Shown here one piece after another: positions 1 to 6,388 of a stretch of DNA of 6,461 nt (the first letter of the stretch is position 1; every line of letters starts with the position of its first letter). A program made the translations under genes and the position numbers. The stretch is from Acidobacteriota bacterium (GTDB lineage Bacteria; Acidobacteriota; Terriglobia; Terriglobales; Acidobacteriaceae): the NCBI GenBank assembly GCA_019247235.1, contig JAFAPG010000282.1, forward strand, positions 1 to 6,461, in the 5' to 3' direction. The notes beneath the pieces are model-generated. The model saw only the letters and a list, made by a program, of their open reading frames with translations. It was not told where the DNA came from and did no database searches.

Positions 1-123
1 AACGTCTTACCTTTGCAAGTGTCAGTGCCAAAGATTACATCCGATGATTTTGAACGACGAGATTTCACGAATCATCCTGCAGGGGCTTGGAACGGGCAAA
101 GACCGCCGCGGCCCCCGGTTGTT

Positions 124-348
124 TCGCCGGCCGAATGGCAAGCTGGACTCTCGTTTCAGTATGCTACTGCGCCTAGCGCGCTTGGGGCGGCTGAGCAAGA
201 GCTGGATACCGTTCTCGATCGCATGAAAATCATTCAGGTAACATCCAGTGTCCTTGTTCAGGCGCGTACATTAGTTACTCGCCATCGATCCGGAATTGGA
301 CTGCGGAGTCTTAATGCTATGCAGCTGGCATCATGCGCTATTTCGGTC
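124..348 (+). pseudogene. VapC-type PIN-domain toxin, C-terminal fragment
   Basis: The plus frame at 124-348 reads like the C-terminal half of a PIN-domain ribonuclease toxin (VapC family, type II toxin-antitoxin). The recognisable part runs from the segment ELDTVLDRMKIIQVTSSVL through RHRSGIGLRSLNAMQLASC, which matches the usual family pattern 'RHG..GLRTLDALQLA'. In active PIN domains this motif carries a conserved metal-binding Asp; here it is Asn (codon 313-315), so nuclease activity would probably be lost even without the truncation. The N-terminal part with the first catalytic Asp (usual pattern 'LDTSALV') is not visible in any frame upstream, and no VapB antitoxin is seen. After about 348 the frame continues only as the antisense of a transposase remnant and stops at 390. 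Homology is by eye. The frame stays open to the left edge, so the exact 5' limit is unknown. Confidence 0.55.
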
Positions 349-631
349 CCAAGTCGGTGCCGCCGCTATCGAGTCTATCAACGCGGATAGACGGCAGCAC
401 GACGCGTTCAGGTCGGAAGGCCTTCGGTGCCCGCACCGGTGTTCGCTGAAGTTTCAAGGCAAGACCGTGGACGGCCTCATCCACTTGCACCAAGAAGATG
501 CTGTCGTGATCATGAATTAGAAAACGATAACTCCGGTCGCCGGGGATGGTTTCACCAAGTTTTGTGGCGTCCACACCGCTGCTGCGGAGGATCTCCCATC
601 TACTAGCAGCACGATGGACGCGTGGAACCAA
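338..631 (-). pseudogene. IS transposase remnant (DDE integrase core)
   Basis: The minus frame contains an unmistakable slice of the integrase core (rve) of IS transposases. The string YRFLIHDHDSIF matches the common 'YRFLIHDRDSIF', with the second catalytic Asp. It is followed by RTPVRAPKA and then ERVV..SIR..RLD, matching 'TPVRAPKANAFCERVIGSIRRECLD', which carries the catalytic Glu. Recognisable homology covers about 571 down to 368. The stretch between PKA and ERV is one residue short, and the part after SIR is garbled, so small indels have accumulated. The DNA-binding N-terminus, the first catalytic Asp, the C-terminal end and any terminal inverted repeats are missing. It abuts the vapC fragment on the opposite strand, so an ancient insertion into vapC is a reasonable inference. 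Not functional. Confidence 0.75.
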
Positions 632-710
632 TGGTGCGGCGGGTCAAAAGTTCAAGTCCGTGAGTAATCTTGCCCGCATTTCGCGAATGCTGAAACAATC
701 GCTCAGCTAA

Positions 711-717
711 AGGGGAG
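711..717 (+). promoter_or_regulatory. Ribosome binding site supporting a GTG start
   Basis: AGGGGAG lies 10 bases before the GTG at 728. It supports this non-ATG start, which also begins a proper signal peptide (MKKLGFVLLL). No in-frame ATG offers a better alternative. Confidence 0.6.
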
Positions 718-727
718 AAACATTCCA

Positions 728-1147
728 GTGAAAAAACTTGGGTTTGTGCTTTTGCTGTTTTCGTCAGCTTTGTTTTCTCAGTTGTCCCGACCTACGGTAT
801 ACATCGAGCCGCAGAACGGCTTCGAGACATACTTGTCCGCGGCGTTCGCGAAAAAAGGTGTTCCTGCTGACATAGTGGCGGATCAGACAAAAGCAACCTA
901 CGTGCTGAAGTCCGCGCCGGTCGAAATTCAAAAGGAGTCAACAGGCGGAAAGGTCGCTCGTTGCCTGTTCGCATACTGCGCTGGAATCGAAGATAAGGGA
1001 AATGTCTCGGTTCAATTGATTGAAACTAGTTCGACTAAAGTGCTTTGGGCTTACTCCGTCAACAAACAGAGGGGCGGAGCAAAGAACGAGCAATCAATGG
1101 CCGAGGCCGTCGCGAAGCACTGTAGAGAATTCCTCGAAAAGAAATAG
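728..1147 (+). CDS. Small secreted protein of unknown function
   Basis: This is a 139-residue protein with a GTG start. Residues 1-17 form a typical Sec signal peptide: two lysines, a Leu/Phe-rich core (GFVLLLFSSALF), and a probable cleavage near residue 17. The mature part opens with TVYIEPQNGFETYL, then an alternating strand/helix pattern, a C79-LFAY-C84 pair that could form a disulfide in the periplasm, and a charged C-terminal helix ending FLEKK. The line 'VSVQLIETSSTKVLWAYSV' resembles the strand that many envelope proteins use in LPS-assembly or CsgG-like folds, but that is only a structural impression. I recall similar short uncharacterised proteins in acidobacteria, often with the same 'KVARCLFAYCAGIE' segment. 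It appears intact and monocistronic, facing the CPBP gene tail-to-tail. Real gene: confident. Function: unknown. Confidence 0.85.
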   Translation: MKKLGFVLLLFSSALFSQLSRPTVYIEPQNGFETYLSAAFAKKGVPADIVADQTKATYVLKSAPVEIQKESTGGKVARCLFAYCAGIEDKGNVSVQLIETSSTKVLWAYSVNKQRGGAKNEQSMAEAVAKHCREFLEKK

Positions 1148-1202
1148 CGCATACCATTGCGATTCTCGCGCGTCGTTTTCGATTATAAAAGATGAGATCC
1201 CG

Positions 1203-1250
1203 CGCTCACGAGAGCAGCGGTAGTCGATTGGACTACTCGTGCGTGAGAGC
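1203..1250. terminator. Imperfect hairpin between convergent genes, possible terminator
   Basis: Two nested inverted repeats lie here: CTCACG (1205-1210) with CGTGAG (1242-1247), and GTAGTC (1220-1225) with GACTAC (1231-1236) around a 5-base loop. An asymmetric internal loop separates the two stems. The structure lies in the 140-base gap between two convergent genes, where a bidirectional terminator would be expected. No T-run follows on either side, so factor-independent termination is not secured; it may only be a stable 3'-end structure. Confidence 0.4.
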
Positions 1251-1287
1251 AAATCCGTAAGCGAATTCGGAAGTTGCCCAGCTTAGG

Positions 1288-1968
1288 CTAACCATGAATG
1301 AAGAGGGGGACCAGCAACAAAAATAGGCCATCCATCAACGCATGTACGATCACGAATAACACTAAATTATTGCGCAGCATGTACAACAGCGTGAGCACCA
1401 GGCCGACCGTGGTTGGGATGAGCAGTGCGGATGAGAAACCATAGACGCCCAAGTGCCCCAGCCCAAAGAGTGTTACTGAAATGATTGCGCTGAACCAGCG
1501 GCTGCCAGCAAGCACGCCAAGCTCCTCGATGGCAACACCTCGAAACATGAATTCTTCGCAGATTGCAGCAGTGAGCACCAGAGAAAGCCGCACGGCAAAG
1601 GGAACTGCCGCCATTCCGTGAAGATCGAAGGTAGGCGCTCTCACCACCCGGCTCACGAGGCCGGAGGCGATTAAGGTAAAGACAAAGACCGGGATCACGA
1701 GTACCCAGTCGGGCCAGTGCATGTTGCGAAGGCCTACAAACGCGGGTTGCTGCCGCTGCGCCCCAAAAATGACCAGAGCCAAAACGATGGATATGGTCCA
1801 CTCGATTGCGATGGTCTGCAGATCATTGCGCACGGAAGTCAAGCGGGACCCAACTCGAGGGTCCAGTAAGTAGCGGACGAACGGCCAGCTCAGAGCGAGC
1901 AATGAAGCAAGGAAGGCGAGCGCTTTTGCGCCTGAGACAGGGGACCCTTCAAGGCCAGCACTCTGCAT
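1288..1968 (-). CDS. CPBP family intramembrane metalloprotease
   Basis: This 226-residue integral membrane protein belongs to the CPBP/Abi family (CAAX protease and bacteriocin-processing, PF02517; relatives of Rce1). All three family motifs are present in order: EExxxR as E138-E139-FMF-R143; the FxxxH motif as F168-GLG-H172; and HxxxD as H209-ALM-D213. The Glu and His residues are the presumed metal ligands. Hydrophobic stretches near residues 14-33, 52-70, 88-106, 125-137, 158-175, 180-197 and 202-223 suggest six to eight membrane segments. The length is normal for the family and nothing looks broken. Members process prenylated or small peptides, give bacteriocin self-immunity, or act as scaffolds; the substrate here cannot be read from context. 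The ATG at 1968 has a strong ribosome binding site. The gene is divergent from the thioesterase remnant and convergent with the small secreted protein. Confidence 0.93.
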   Translation of the reverse strand: MQSAGLEGSPVSGAKALAFLASLLALSWPFVRYLLDPRVGSRLTSVRNDLQTIAIEWTISIVLALVIFGAQRQQPAFVGLRNMHWPDWVLVIPVFVFTLIASGLVSRVVRAPTFDLHGMAAVPFAVRLSLVLTAAICEEFMFRGVAIEELGVLAGSRWFSAIISVTLFGLGHLGVYGFSSALLIPTTVGLVLTLLYMLRNNLVLFVIVHALMDGLFLLLVPLFIHG

Positions 1969-1972
1969 TTAG

Positions 1973-1980
1973 ACTCCTTT
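1973..1980 (-). promoter_or_regulatory. Strong ribosome binding site of the CPBP protease gene
   Basis: On the minus strand AAAGGAGT precedes the ATG, with the AGGAG core 5 bases from the start codon. This fixes the start at 1968. Confidence 0.8.
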
Positions 1981-2306
1981 ACGAGGACCAGGTGCGAAGG
2001 TGACTTATAGTACGTCGTTTGCAGCGCGGCGGTTCAAAGAAAGAGACGCAGCAACGCGCACCCTCTCCCCGTATTGGCTTGATACCGCCTTCCGAATTGA
2101 CCGTTTCCGAGAAGTCGTCCCGGGGTGGTACGAAGCCAAGCCAGACGAATCGCGCGCCTGCACGGCATCGATGGGGGCGCCACCATGGCGGCAGTGACCC
2201 TAGGCCTATTTTTAGTCCAATAATAATGAGACTTCCTCAGAGTTTGGTGGATGGAGGTATGGCGCAAGGGGGTTGATTGCCTGCCCTCGTGCCCGCTCCA
2301 GCTTTG
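1981..2306. other. Intergenic stretch without a recognisable gene
   Basis: The stretch upstream of the CPBP gene has short open frames on both strands, but their translations are rich in Arg, Ser and Pro and match nothing I know, and none has a convincing ribosome binding site. It must contain the CPBP promoter. The best candidate on the minus strand is TATAAG (2004-2009), with TTGAAC (2032-2037) too far away (22-base spacer) to be a good -35 box. Given the remnants on either side, this is probably degraded sequence. Confidence 0.4.
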
Positions 2307-2387
2307 TAGAAGCTCATTTGCGACAGCGCTGCGAACTCGAGTGCGTCCGAAGGCAAGCTGCGGCGCGGTCGCCTAATCTGCTTCCAA

Positions 2388-3003
2388 ATGCGATCTTCCG
2401 CGGGTCAGCACCCGTTCTTTTGCCCTCGTTCTAGCCCCGGCAATCTTGTAGGCTTTGGACGAGTTAAATCCCCAGCTGGGGTAGTGGTGATCCCCCCAGA
2501 TAGGAGGCTGGAACATCGGAATTATACGAGGCATGCTGTAATCAAGAAATGGATCAACATAATCGAGCAGACATTGGAACTCTCGGTCGGTATAGATATT
2601 GAAAGCCTAGCCAGTAAGAGCCATCATGAGCAATTAGTTGCCATACACCAGAGGATGGTAAAACTAAATCTAATGCCGCGCACTTCATGTGCATCTCACC
2701 TTGAGTCGACGCTGCGCACCTTGTCCACGGCGCTGCGCACTTCGTATGTTCCAGCTAAGAAATATACGGGCAACGCGCTGCTGGTCTTGGTAGACGATCC
2801 AGACTTAAGCCCGCAGGATAACCTGGACAATCATACGCGCACGTTTAATGGCTGGCGAGCATACGCACCTAGGATACGATGGACAAAAAGTCACCGGAAA
2901 TCATAGGACAATGTTAAAGCCGCCTCATGCATTTAATCTAGCGCAAATAGTTCGACAGGAAAGATCGACCAAGGCGCTAGATCCGTGCAAAGCTAGTGCT
3001 TAA
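2388..3003 (+). pseudogene. NRPS/PKS-type thioesterase, internally deleted and frameshifted
   Basis: This is a broken type I thioesterase (alpha/beta hydrolase fold; releases the finished chain from an assembly line). Near the start, GQHPFFCPRSSPGNLVGFGR matches the usual thioesterase opening 'GSRPPFFCVHPxGGNVLGFA'. It then jumps to the lid and C-terminal part: WINIIEQTLELSVGID, the SHHEQLVAIHQRMVKLNLMP helices, the strand ALLVLVDDPDLSPQDN, and FNGWRAYAP. The middle, roughly 100 residues with the GxSxG nucleophile and the catalytic Asp, is gone. The frame stops at 2906, but the neighbouring frame continues from 2896 as GNHRTMLKPPHAFNLAQIVR to a TAA at 3001-3003, the family's 'GNHMTML.PPHV..LA' active-site-His segment. 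Removing one C of the pair at 2894-2895 restores the reading TKSHGNH. The open frame reaches back to about 2310 and might hold the linker from a carrier domain. No carrier, adenylation or condensation domain is visible. Confidence 0.8.
2936..2982. repeat. 9-bp perfect inverted repeat at a gene-tail junction
   Basis: ATCTAGCGC (2936-2944) is the exact reverse complement of GCGCTAGAT (2974-2982), with a 29-base spacer that contains a further TCGA pair. It lies 11 bases past the stop of the minus-strand ChaN/EreA-like gene and inside the tail of the thioesterase remnant. As a terminator of the minus-strand gene it lacks a T-run. It may be a 3'-end structure or chance within former coding sequence. 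Confidence 0.45.
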
Positions 3004-4558
3004 CGCTGGCTAAAGGAATGCACTGAGGTAGTTCATCATATGACGATATTGGCCGCTGGCCAAGTTGGCCGACACCTCGATGAGGGAACTCTCCGGCGTT
3101 CACCTGTGCGCGCGAAGCACGAACCAACGTCAATGCACTGCAAGGAGCGACATACAACAGAGCGTCCGCCTGCTCGCCGAGTGTCAATGGAGTCGGCGAC
3201 ATATGCCCTCCCGAAATTATCGGTTGCCCAGATAGCGCTCCAACCCAGTTATCTCTAAGAGAAGCGATAACGGGAGTTGGCCACAAGGTAATCCGCTGAT
3301 CGGTATCCCCGAGGCCATCAACTGCATTCGTGCCAAAAACGACGAGGTACGGATTGGCACCAGCTTTTAGGAGTTCCTGTTCAATCGACCCCGGACCTAG
3401 GCTAATCTGGTCCGGGGGATGGGTGCGACCTGCGCTCGTGGAGGCTATCTCATAGAGCTGAGCCAATCCATGGCTTCGAAGGAAGTGCTCAGCGCCCATG
3501 ATTAGCAATGCGTGGTGATGTTGTGCAATCACCTCTCTTTTCACGACTTGCGTGTACCATCTCTCGCGTTGCGCGTCGTATTGGGCGACGTCTGTCGAAT
3601 TCGTCATGCGATTCCATTCTAAAGGCGGGCTCCCCATCAGAAGCCGAATACGGCGTTTAGTTTTGCGCATTAGGTTAGCTCGGCGTACAGCGTGATAAAG
3701 CCAACCGTAGACTGGTGAAACCGGCTCGACGCCCGCAATGTTGCGCCATGCGTGTTGAACTTCGGAGAATCGAACATCTTCTCCTTTGGTATAACGGTCA
3801 ACAAGGCCTTGATAGCGTGCGTTTCCAAACTCCACCACAATGTCGTTGACATGATCGCCGAATGCGGGCGTTTGCACCAAGCTGCAGAGCCATTCGTATT
3901 CTTGCTTACTGTCGTGAACTTCACCGAACATGATGACATCGTGAGTGCGAAAAAGACGGATCATGGCAGCCGTAGCATTCTCCAATTGCGGTTGCGCAAG
4001 AGGAATCGACGCAGTCTTATTGGGCGTCTTTGTTGGTGCCGTCGGTTGGCGCGTCGTAGTGTATACGATCGCCTTCCATGTTCGCTGTCCAGGATCCGGA
4101 GCTGGCAGTTGTTGGTTGCCGAAGCTGACCGACTCAGACTGTGAGAGGGGGCCTGTACGCCGCGTCTTGGACGGAGCTTTGTGTTGTGTGTTGTCACTAT
4201 CTGCAGCGTCGAAATCAACAACTTGTGTTTGTGCGCGGTCTGTGGCGTGTTGATTAAGCTCCCGCAGGACTTGTTCTATAGGAGAGTCCGGCACCGAGAC
4301 AACGTCAACCCGTCGCTGGAACACAAAGACAACTGCGGCCAGCAAGAGCAGAGCGAGTATGCTGCCCATCGCAATCGCCCTGACGCTTAAAGACTCTCGC
4401 CTGAGAGACTCAAACGCGGGGTCTCCCGTGGAAGGGGATCTTGTAATGCTATCCATTGCCGAAATTTCTGATTTGTCGATCCGCTGCGGCATCGTGCTTT
4501 CGCCAGCGTCTGGAACTGAGGACAAGTTGTCGAGCTGGGGATCGGTATTTTCCGACAT
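2993..4558 (-). CDS. Membrane-anchored protein with a ChaN/EreA-like domain
   Basis: This 521-residue protein has three parts. Residues 1-57 are a polar, probably disordered cytoplasmic tail. Residues 58-80 (AIAMGSILALLLLAAVVFVF core) are a single membrane segment followed by QRR. Residues 81-195 are a Ser/Thr/Pro/Gln-rich linker, and about 196-521 form a globular domain that would lie in the periplasm. That domain resembles the ChaN haem-binding / erythromycin esterase (EreA/ChaN-like) superfamily: hydrophobic strand then GEVH (212-215) with following Q219, the strand VVEFGN (241-246), and LLIMGAEHF (351-359), matching the family's late G-x-H. Ligand or substrate cannot be assigned; haem or iron handling and hydrolysis are both open. 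No frame damage is seen. Its 3' end overlaps the tail of the thioesterase remnant by 11 bases, tail-to-tail. A longer reading from a TTG at 4588 is possible, but the ATG with its ribosome binding site is preferred. Confidence 0.8.
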   Translation of the reverse strand: MSENTDPQLDNLSSVPDAGESTMPQRIDKSEISAMDSITRSPSTGDPAFESLRRESLSVRAIAMGSILALLLLAAVVFVFQRRVDVVSVPDSPIEQVLRELNQHATDRAQTQVVDFDAADSDNTQHKAPSKTRRTGPLSQSESVSFGNQQLPAPDPGQRTWKAIVYTTTRQPTAPTKTPNKTASIPLAQPQLENATAAMIRLFRTHDVIMFGEVHDSKQEYEWLCSLVQTPAFGDHVNDIVVEFGNARYQGLVDRYTKGEDVRFSEVQHAWRNIAGVEPVSPVYGWLYHAVRRANLMRKTKRRIRLLMGSPPLEWNRMTNSTDVAQYDAQRERWYTQVVKREVIAQHHHALLIMGAEHFLRSHGLAQLYEIASTSAGRTHPPDQISLGPGSIEQELLKAGANPYLVVFGTNAVDGLGDTDQRITLWPTPVIASLRDNWVGALSGQPIISGGHMSPTPLTLGEQADALLYVAPCSALTLVRASRAQVNAGEFPHRGVGQLGQRPISSYDELPQCIPLASVKH

Positions 4559-4562
4559 CTTT

Positions 4563-4567
4563 TCCTT
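4563..4567 (-). promoter_or_regulatory. Ribosome binding site that decides the ATG 4558 start
   Basis: On the minus strand AAGGA lies 4 bases before the ATG at 4558, within GAAGGAAAAG. No comparable purine-rich site precedes the in-frame TTG ten codons upstream, so the ATG is chosen. Confidence 0.6.
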
Positions 4568-4588
4568 CAGGAATCCGATGCCAGGCAA

Positions 4589-5078
4589 CGCAGGCAGCTC
4601 GGCTAGGCGGAGGCCAGAGTGGCGCTAGATTGCATATTCTACAATGGTTCAGCGATTCAAGGCATCTGCGGTTCATGGTTGCTCGGCGACTCCGGGTTTG
4701 TGAAAGGAGGAAGCACCTTGGCCCCCCAAGGCCAGCATACGAAGTGCCGGGTTTGTTAGAGATCCGATCCAGCCGTTCCAATGGATGCGATGTGTGGGTT
4801 CGGAAGTTTTCAATATTGCGAAAAAATGTTTACAAGATCCACTCAAGTGCATCCCATAAGCTGTATTGAGAGATTCGCAGACCTGTAGGCCTTCGGATGC
4901 CGACCGCGCCTCAAGGAATTAGATGTAGTGGTTTGAGAAACACCAGTGGCTATTTGACGAGATAAACTTGCTGTTGGTATTTGGGCGGAAGCCTAGATCC
5001 ATACCTCCAAGACGTGAACTCCAGACCTGATGTCCTTCTAGGTCTATTACCAAGCATGAGGTTGACTCCATAGATCCA
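4589..5078. other. Intergenic stretch without a convincing gene
   Basis: About 490 bases separate the divergent ChaN/EreA-like and glycosyltransferase genes. No frame here gives a recognisable protein. Points seen: a perfect-looking ribosome binding site AAAGGAGG (4703-4710) with no sensible gene after it; a short palindrome CCTTGG-cccc-CCAAGG (4716-4731); and a minus-strand frame (about 5095 to 4919) with a protein-like stretch VIDLEGHQVWSSRLGG that ends at a stop. The promoters of both flanking genes should lie here, but no clear -35/-10 pair stands out. Confidence 0.4.
5023..5045. repeat. 6-bp inverted repeat upstream of the glycosyltransferase
   Basis: AGACCT (5023-5028) and AGGTCT (5040-5045) form an exact inverted repeat with an 11-base spacer, 33 bases before the glycosyltransferase start. 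The spacing would suit a dimeric regulator, but a 6-base arm is weak and could be chance. Confidence 0.25.
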
Positions 5079-6077
5079 ATGCGCGCCATTCTTACCAATG
5101 TTGGAACAAGAGGAGATTTCCAACCCTTGTGTGCGCTAGCACAAGAAGCCGAGTGCCGCGGCCATTGTCCGAAATTTGCAGTTCCACAGTTTGCGATCAA
5201 CATCGTAAACGACTTTGGATTTGAGTCGTGCTCGTTGTGCGGAGATATTTCGTCCCTTCGCGACGAAGTGAATCGGCATTGGAACCGAGATTCTAACACT
5301 TACAATGATCCAAGTAAGGCACGCGATCTGCTGGCTCCGTTCGAGTCATACTTCCCTACAGCGTTTGAGAAGTTAGTTGATGCATGTCGGCACGCGGATG
5401 TGCTGATTAGTGGCCCAGCCCAACCACTAGCAAGAATGGTTCACGAGTGCACAGGTATTCCTTTTGTATCTGTCCAAACAAGCCATTTCGGCGGTACCGG
5501 CAGTCCGGGGGTCGACATTGCTGGGGATCTGTTAGTTAATAACTTTCGGCGGAAGCTTGGATTGGCGGAGGTTAGGCATGCCTTCATAACAGGTACAAAT
5601 TCCTCCCAGCTCTCTCTATATGCTGTAAGCCCCTGCGTTATCCGAAAGAACGAGAATTGGCCCTCACATTGTCATTTCACCGGGTTCTGGTTTGCACGCG
5701 TGGAATCAGAAATAGATCCCAAGCTAAGACGGTTCATGCAAGCTGGGTTGCCAACGATTGTCGCCGACTTTGGGAGCATGAGTGGATTGTCACAAACCTG
5801 TGACATAGCGACTATTCTAACAGCAGCGTGCGACCTGAGCTCGACGCGCGCAGTCATCCAAGGGGGAAACCCTGCCCTGCTGACTAGCGATCGATTCTTA
5901 AGCGTTGGCTATGTGCCTCACGAATGGCTATTCGAACGCGCTGCATGCGTCATTTTGCATGGCGGTGCGGGCACAACGGCCTCGGTTTTCCGGGCGGGAG
6001 TGCCAGGAATATTTGTTGAAACATTAGGCTCGGCAGCAAAACGATTGAACGAAAGCGCTACATCGGAATATAAGTAA
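5079..6077 (+). pseudogene. GT1 glycosyltransferase truncated at the C-terminus
   Basis: This frame encodes 332 residues of a GT1/UGT-type glycosyltransferase (GT-B fold; the group with the vancomycin-type and sterol glycosyltransferases), which moves a sugar from an NDP-sugar onto an acceptor such as a natural product or lipid. The N-terminal half starts MRAILTNVGTRGDFQPL. Its GTRGD segment carries D13, the position of the catalytic base in GtfB-type enzymes. The acceptor-domain signature ISGPAQPLARMVHECTGIPF follows at 110-129, and the donor half has DFGSM (230-234), GYVPHEWLF (277-285) and HGGAGTT (294-300), which binds the diphosphate. Homology runs to GVPGIFV (residue 313, about 6017). 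The expected 'P..DQ' sugar-binding segment and last helices, some 80-90 residues, are replaced by 19 unrelated residues and a stop. The ATG has no good ribosome binding site. The long undamaged frame suggests recent truncation; activity is unlikely. Confidence 0.85.
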
Positions 6078-6250
6078 GTTTCGTCTCTCGTTCCGCCCAA
6101 TGTTCCTCTGCGTAACCCACAAGCTGTACGTTCAGATCATGTATCGAGATACGCGCACCGGGACTGCGTACGCGCAAGGTAGTTACGAAGCCTGCGTACG
6201 GCAGCCGCGGTATAGCGGCCCTTGCCATTTCACACTCACGTCGAGGCGCG

Positions 6251-6358
6251 GTGGTGCGAACGCTAATGGGCAAGAACCTGAAGCGAAGCTACGAGCCTGT
6301 TGGCGATCACTTAACGCTGAAATCGGGTAACCTGAACGAGCAATGGGTCGTTGTTTAG
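6251..6358 (+). pseudogene. Probable lipocalin-like protein, C-terminal remnant
   Basis: The plus frame reads GKNLKRSYEPVGDHLTLKSG and then NLNEQWVVV before a TAG at 6356-6358. This resembles the last strands of small lipocalin-like proteins (Lipocalin_5 type), whose ends follow a pattern such as 'G..LKR.Y...GD.LTL.......VW.R'. The TAG stands where the family usually has Trp (TGG), so a nonsense change is plausible. Just upstream a second frame (about 6225-6270) reads LTSRRGGANANGQ, which could be the preceding strand after a frameshift. No start, signal peptide or N-terminal part is found in the 170 bases after the glycosyltransferase stop. The match is by eye and short; the function of such domains is mostly unknown. 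Confidence 0.35.
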
Positions 6359-6375
6359 AACGTTACTAGGAATGC

Positions 6376-6380
6376 GGAGA
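6376..6380 (+). promoter_or_regulatory. Ribosome binding site of the aldo/keto reductase gene
   Basis: GGAGA lies 8 bases before the ATG at 6389 and supports that start. Confidence 0.6.
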
Positions 6381-6388
6381 TCACATTC

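Noticed and set aside
3..47. Tail of an upstream gene in frame 3 with an ATGA overlap at 44-47 and a 60-codon frame after it
   Set aside because: Only about 14 codons are visible and the following frame (44-226) shows no family resemblance. The competing PIN-domain frame explains part of the region better.
670..699. TTGCCC and AACAAT with an 18-base spacer as promoter of the small secreted protein
   Set aside because: Both boxes are weak; a chance match of this quality is common.
2019..2276. Plus-strand 85-codon frame and overlapping minus-strand 77-codon frame
   Set aside because: Low-complexity Arg/Ser/Pro-rich translations, no ribosome binding site and no recognisable motif.
3040..4390. 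Several plus-strand open frames of 70-130 codons (e.g. 3040-3258, 3752-4144, 3945-4253)
   Set aside because: They lie antisense to the ChaN/EreA-like gene, have no ribosome binding sites and give Arg/Cys-rich translations typical of shadow frames.
4559..4588. TTG at 4588 as start of the ChaN/EreA-like protein
   Set aside because: The ATG ten codons later has a clear AAGGA site in front; the TTG does not.
4456..4869. Plus-strand 137-codon frame
   Set aside because: Its first third is antisense to the start of the ChaN/EreA-like gene, and the rest matches nothing and has no start signal.
4954..4982. TTGACG followed 17-18 bases later by GTATTT/TATTTG as a glycosyltransferase promoter
   Set aside because: The -10 box matches too poorly and the spacing to the start (about 100 bases) gives no added support.
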